From assembly GCA_031296355.1 (NCBI GenBank), contig JARLFX010000060.1:1-16927 (forward strand): DNA of 16,927 bases, in the 5' to 3' direction. A model generated the notes under the pieces. It worked only from the letters and a program-made list of their open reading frames with translations, was not told where the DNA came from and searched no databases. Origin of the DNA: Acidobacteriaceae bacterium. GTDB lineage: Bacteria; Acidobacteriota; Terriglobia; Terriglobales; Acidobacteriaceae. Each line of letters begins with the position of its first letter. Within the stretch, counting starts at the first letter, position 1. Below are positions 15,142-16,927 of the stretch, piece after piece. Made by a program: the position numbers and the translations under genes.

Positions 15142-16668
15142 CTAGTTAAATCCCCGCTTCGTCCTATCCCGCGGGCTCACTTCTTCCATCTCACGCTCGC
15201 GCTGCTGCTGGTTATACTCTGCCGCGCTCTTCGCCTCGCGCTTGATCTTATCCACCGTAGCCGCGAACCCGCGCTCTTCGCTGCGGCTCAGCCGCTTGTG
15301 CGCGTACATGCCTTCCAGCAGAAACTCCGCCGCGCTCACCAGTTGCTCTGCGCCAGCGTTCTTCTCCAGGTGCAATGGCTTCAGCTTGTCAAACAATCCC
15401 TGGATCTGCTGCAGTTCCTTCAGCGAGTCCCCTGCCGGCTGATCGTCGCCCAGCTTCACCGTGCCGCCCAGATTGAACCACTGCTCAATCTGCTGCGTAT
15501 TCGTCTCCGCAAAATACTGGTCGTACACGCGCTGCACCGCGCCGCGAATGATCTCGCGCACCACCGTATCCGCGCCGCGCATCTCGCCCTCATACTCCAG
15601 CTCGATCTTGCCCGTAATCCCCGGCAGCGCCGCGTAGATATCTGCCACGCGCGGCACAGCGACAGTTTCGCCATGCGTCAGCGCGCGCCTTTCTGCGTTG
15701 GAGAGCACAAGCTCCAGCGTGGAGATCGGCAGCCGTTGCGAAACGCCGCTGCGCTTGTCCACCTTCTTGTCCTCGCGCGCCGTAAACGCAATCTGCTCCA
15801 CAATCTGCCGGATGTACTGCGGCACGTCGATTCCATGCTCCGCGCCGCGCTCCTGCCAGCTCTCCTGCTGCGTAATCCGAATGCCATCCTCGACCGACTC
15901 CGGATAGTGCGTGCGAATCTCCGAACCCATACGGTCCTTCAGCGGCGTTACGATCTTGCCGCGCGCCGTGTAATCCTCCGGGTTCGCGCTGAACACCAGC
16001 GCCACGTCCAGCTGCAGACGCACCGGATAGCCCTTGATCTGCACATCGCCTTCCTGCATGATGTTGAACAGCGCCACCTGGATCTTGCCCGCCAGGTCCG
16101 GCACCTCGTTGATCGCGAAGATACCGCGATTCGCCCGCGGCAGCAGACCATAGTGCATCGTCAGCTCACTCGCCAGGTCATTGCCTCCGCGCGCCGCCTT
16201 GATCGGGTCCAGATCGCCCACCAGATCGGCCACTGTCACATCCGGCGTCGCCAGCTTCTCCACGTAACGCTCATCGCGCGTCAACCATGCAATGGGAGTG
16301 TCGTCACCATTCTCGGCAATCAGATCGCGCGCATACTTTGAGATCGGCGCATACGGATTGTCCCGAATCTCTGACCCTGCCACGTACGGCGCCCACTCAT
16401 CCAGCAGCGCCGTCAGCGAGCGCAGGATGCGGCTCTTCGCCTGCCCGCGCAGCCCCAGCAGAATAAAGTTGTGTTTGGAGAGCACAGCGTTCACGATCTG
16501 CGGCACCACCGTGTCCTCGTAGCCCACAATGCCGGGAAAGATCGTCTCTTTCGCCTTCAGACGCGCAATCAGGTTCTCGCGCATCTCGTCTTTTACACTG
16601 CGATTCTTCAGCCTGGCTTCAGAGAACGCGCTCTTACGCAGAGCGCCAAGGGTTTGCGGCAGGGGCAT
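15142..16668 (-). CDS. MoxR/ChlI-like AAA+ ATPase with atypical Walker motifs
   Basis: A 508-residue AAA+ protein resembling magnesium-chelatase subunit I/MoxR-type ATPases (COG1239-like). The P-loop at 72-79 is GLRGQAKS, with Ala where the glycine of GK(S/T) is usual. The Walker B segment is GIFAINEVPDL, with Asn187-Glu188 in place of Asp-Glu. QEGDVQIKGYPVRL, a sensor-1-type NPED (Asn229) and PLKDRMGSEI follow, and the last 100 residues are helical and charged, ending EEVSPRDRTKRGFN. Such ATPases usually work with a vWA protein; one is encoded downstream at 13069-14310. The longest frame begins at a TTG (16701) and an ATG lies at 16680, but the ATG at 16668 has GGAG 6 bases upstream and is chosen. 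A TATACT box lies at 16686-16691. Confidence 0.85.
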   Translation of the reverse strand: MPLPQTLGALRKSAFSEARLKNRSVKDEMRENLIARLKAKETIFPGIVGYEDTVVPQIVNAVLSKHNFILLGLRGQAKSRILRSLTALLDEWAPYVAGSEIRDNPYAPISKYARDLIAENGDDTPIAWLTRDERYVEKLATPDVTVADLVGDLDPIKAARGGNDLASELTMHYGLLPRANRGIFAINEVPDLAGKIQVALFNIMQEGDVQIKGYPVRLQLDVALVFSANPEDYTARGKIVTPLKDRMGSEIRTHYPESVEDGIRITQQESWQERGAEHGIDVPQYIRQIVEQIAFTAREDKKVDKRSGVSQRLPISTLELVLSNAERRALTHGETVAVPRVADIYAALPGITGKIELEYEGEMRGADTVVREIIRGAVQRVYDQYFAETNTQQIEQWFNLGGTVKLGDDQPAGDSLKELQQIQGLFDKLKPLHLEKNAGAEQLVSAAEFLLEGMYAHKRLSRSEERGFAATVDKIKREAKSAAEYNQQQREREMEEVSPRDRTKRGFN

Positions 16669-16685
16669 GCTTGACTCCATTCCTA

Positions 16686-16691
16686 AGTATA
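16686..16691 (-). promoter_or_regulatory. -10-like TATACT before the AAA ATPase gene
   Basis: On the minus strand TATACT ends 5 bases before the ATG at 16680 and 17 before the preferred ATG at 16668, giving a 10-12 base leader with GGAG. No good -35 box is present. Confidence 0.35.
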
Positions 16692-16752
16692 GACGCGCCA
16701 AAACGGCCGTTCGATGCAGAGAACGCGCGGATTACCCGCGGCGCGCGCCCTG

Positions 16753-16927
16753 CTAGCCGATCTCATCCAGCAACTGCTGCATCTCTGCCACGGCATGCTG
16801 ATTGTTCATCCGCTGCGCACATGCAATGCCGCGCCGCAGTATCCCCGCAGCCTCTTCCGTGCGTGCCGCCGTCGCCAGCGTCTGCGCATACATCTGATAT
16901 CCCGGCACATAGTCGGGATTCAGTTCC
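16753..16927 (-). CDS. C-terminal part of a TPR-like protein (truncated by window edge)
   Basis: The last 57 complete codons of a gene that enters from beyond the window, ending at TAG (16753-16755). The peptide begins ELNPDYVPGYQMYAQTL and ends EMQQLLDEIG. The PDYVPGYQMYAQTLATAART pattern and AAGILRRGIACAQ fit a tetratricopeptide-type helix pair, including the xxPDYxPGYxxxAQ spacing common in TPRs. TPR proteins are protein-protein interaction scaffolds; nothing more can be said. It lies 84 bp upstream of the AAA ATPase start on the same strand and may share a transcript with it. Confidence 0.65.
   Translation of the reverse strand, partial: ELNPDYVPGYQMYAQTLATAARTEEAAGILRRGIACAQRMNNQHAVAEMQQLLDEIG

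Noticed and set aside
15109..16341. 410-codon open frame on the plus strand
   Set aside because: It lies exactly antisense to the AAA ATPase, has no SD, and its translation is Arg/His/Leu-rich with no known motif: a typical GC-rich shadow frame.

Overview
The window reads as a GC-rich (by eye about 60-65% GC) chromosomal segment of a free-living bacterium, most likely an Acidobacteriota member of the Terriglobia/Acidobacteriaceae type. This placement is inference from the remembered style of several proteins (CinA beginning with a GSEMLTPxRQDTNS-type N-terminus, an omega subunit with KATRKLHKPNTR) and has not been checked by search. Almost all the DNA is coding and most genes are housekeeping. 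There is no rRNA, tRNA, CRISPR array, insertion sequence or prophage signal.

Layout. (1) 1-5892, plus strand: cinA, plsY, gpsA, ftsY, ribD and ribE, covering NMN deamidation, the first acylation of glycerol-3-phosphate and the supply of that substrate, the SRP receptor, and two riboflavin enzymes. plsY/gpsA overlap by 4 bp and ftsY/ribD are 4 bp apart, so parts of this run are probably translationally coupled. (2) 5893-6024: convergent junction with a dispersed repeat copy and a perfect 12-bp bidirectional terminator. (3) 6025-9835, minus strand: rho, rpoZ (omega), an unrecognised 61-aa gene and a YifB/ComM-like AAA protein. The small gene and rpoZ sit behind a good sigma70-like promoter in an AT-rich patch. 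(4) 9942-11767: an exported HEAT-repeat protein (plus) converging on a class I methyltransferase (minus). (5) 11865-12136: a compact, complete transcription unit (promoter, leader hairpin, SD, ORF, terminator) for a 39-aa lysine/alanine/valine histone-H1-like protein. (6) 12256-12966: rsmE. (7) 13069-16927, minus strand: a vWA-domain protein, a second methyltransferase under a duplicated-motif promoter, a MoxR/ChlI-like AAA ATPase with unusual Walker motifs, and the C-terminal end of a TPR-like protein running off the window.

The points most worth a second look are the AVKK-repeat mini-gene, the AAA/vWA pair split by an independently promoted methyltransferase, the duplicated palindromic motif in that methyltransferase promoter, a three-copy intergenic repeat found only at 3' ends of genes, and several genes with -10-like boxes directly before the start codon and no Shine-Dalgarno (possible leaderless mRNAs). 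Several start codons are moved here relative to the longest possible frame (rpoZ, comM/yifB, the HEAT protein, rsmE, the 14.4-kb methyltransferase, the AAA ATPase). No clearly new multi-gene system was found.
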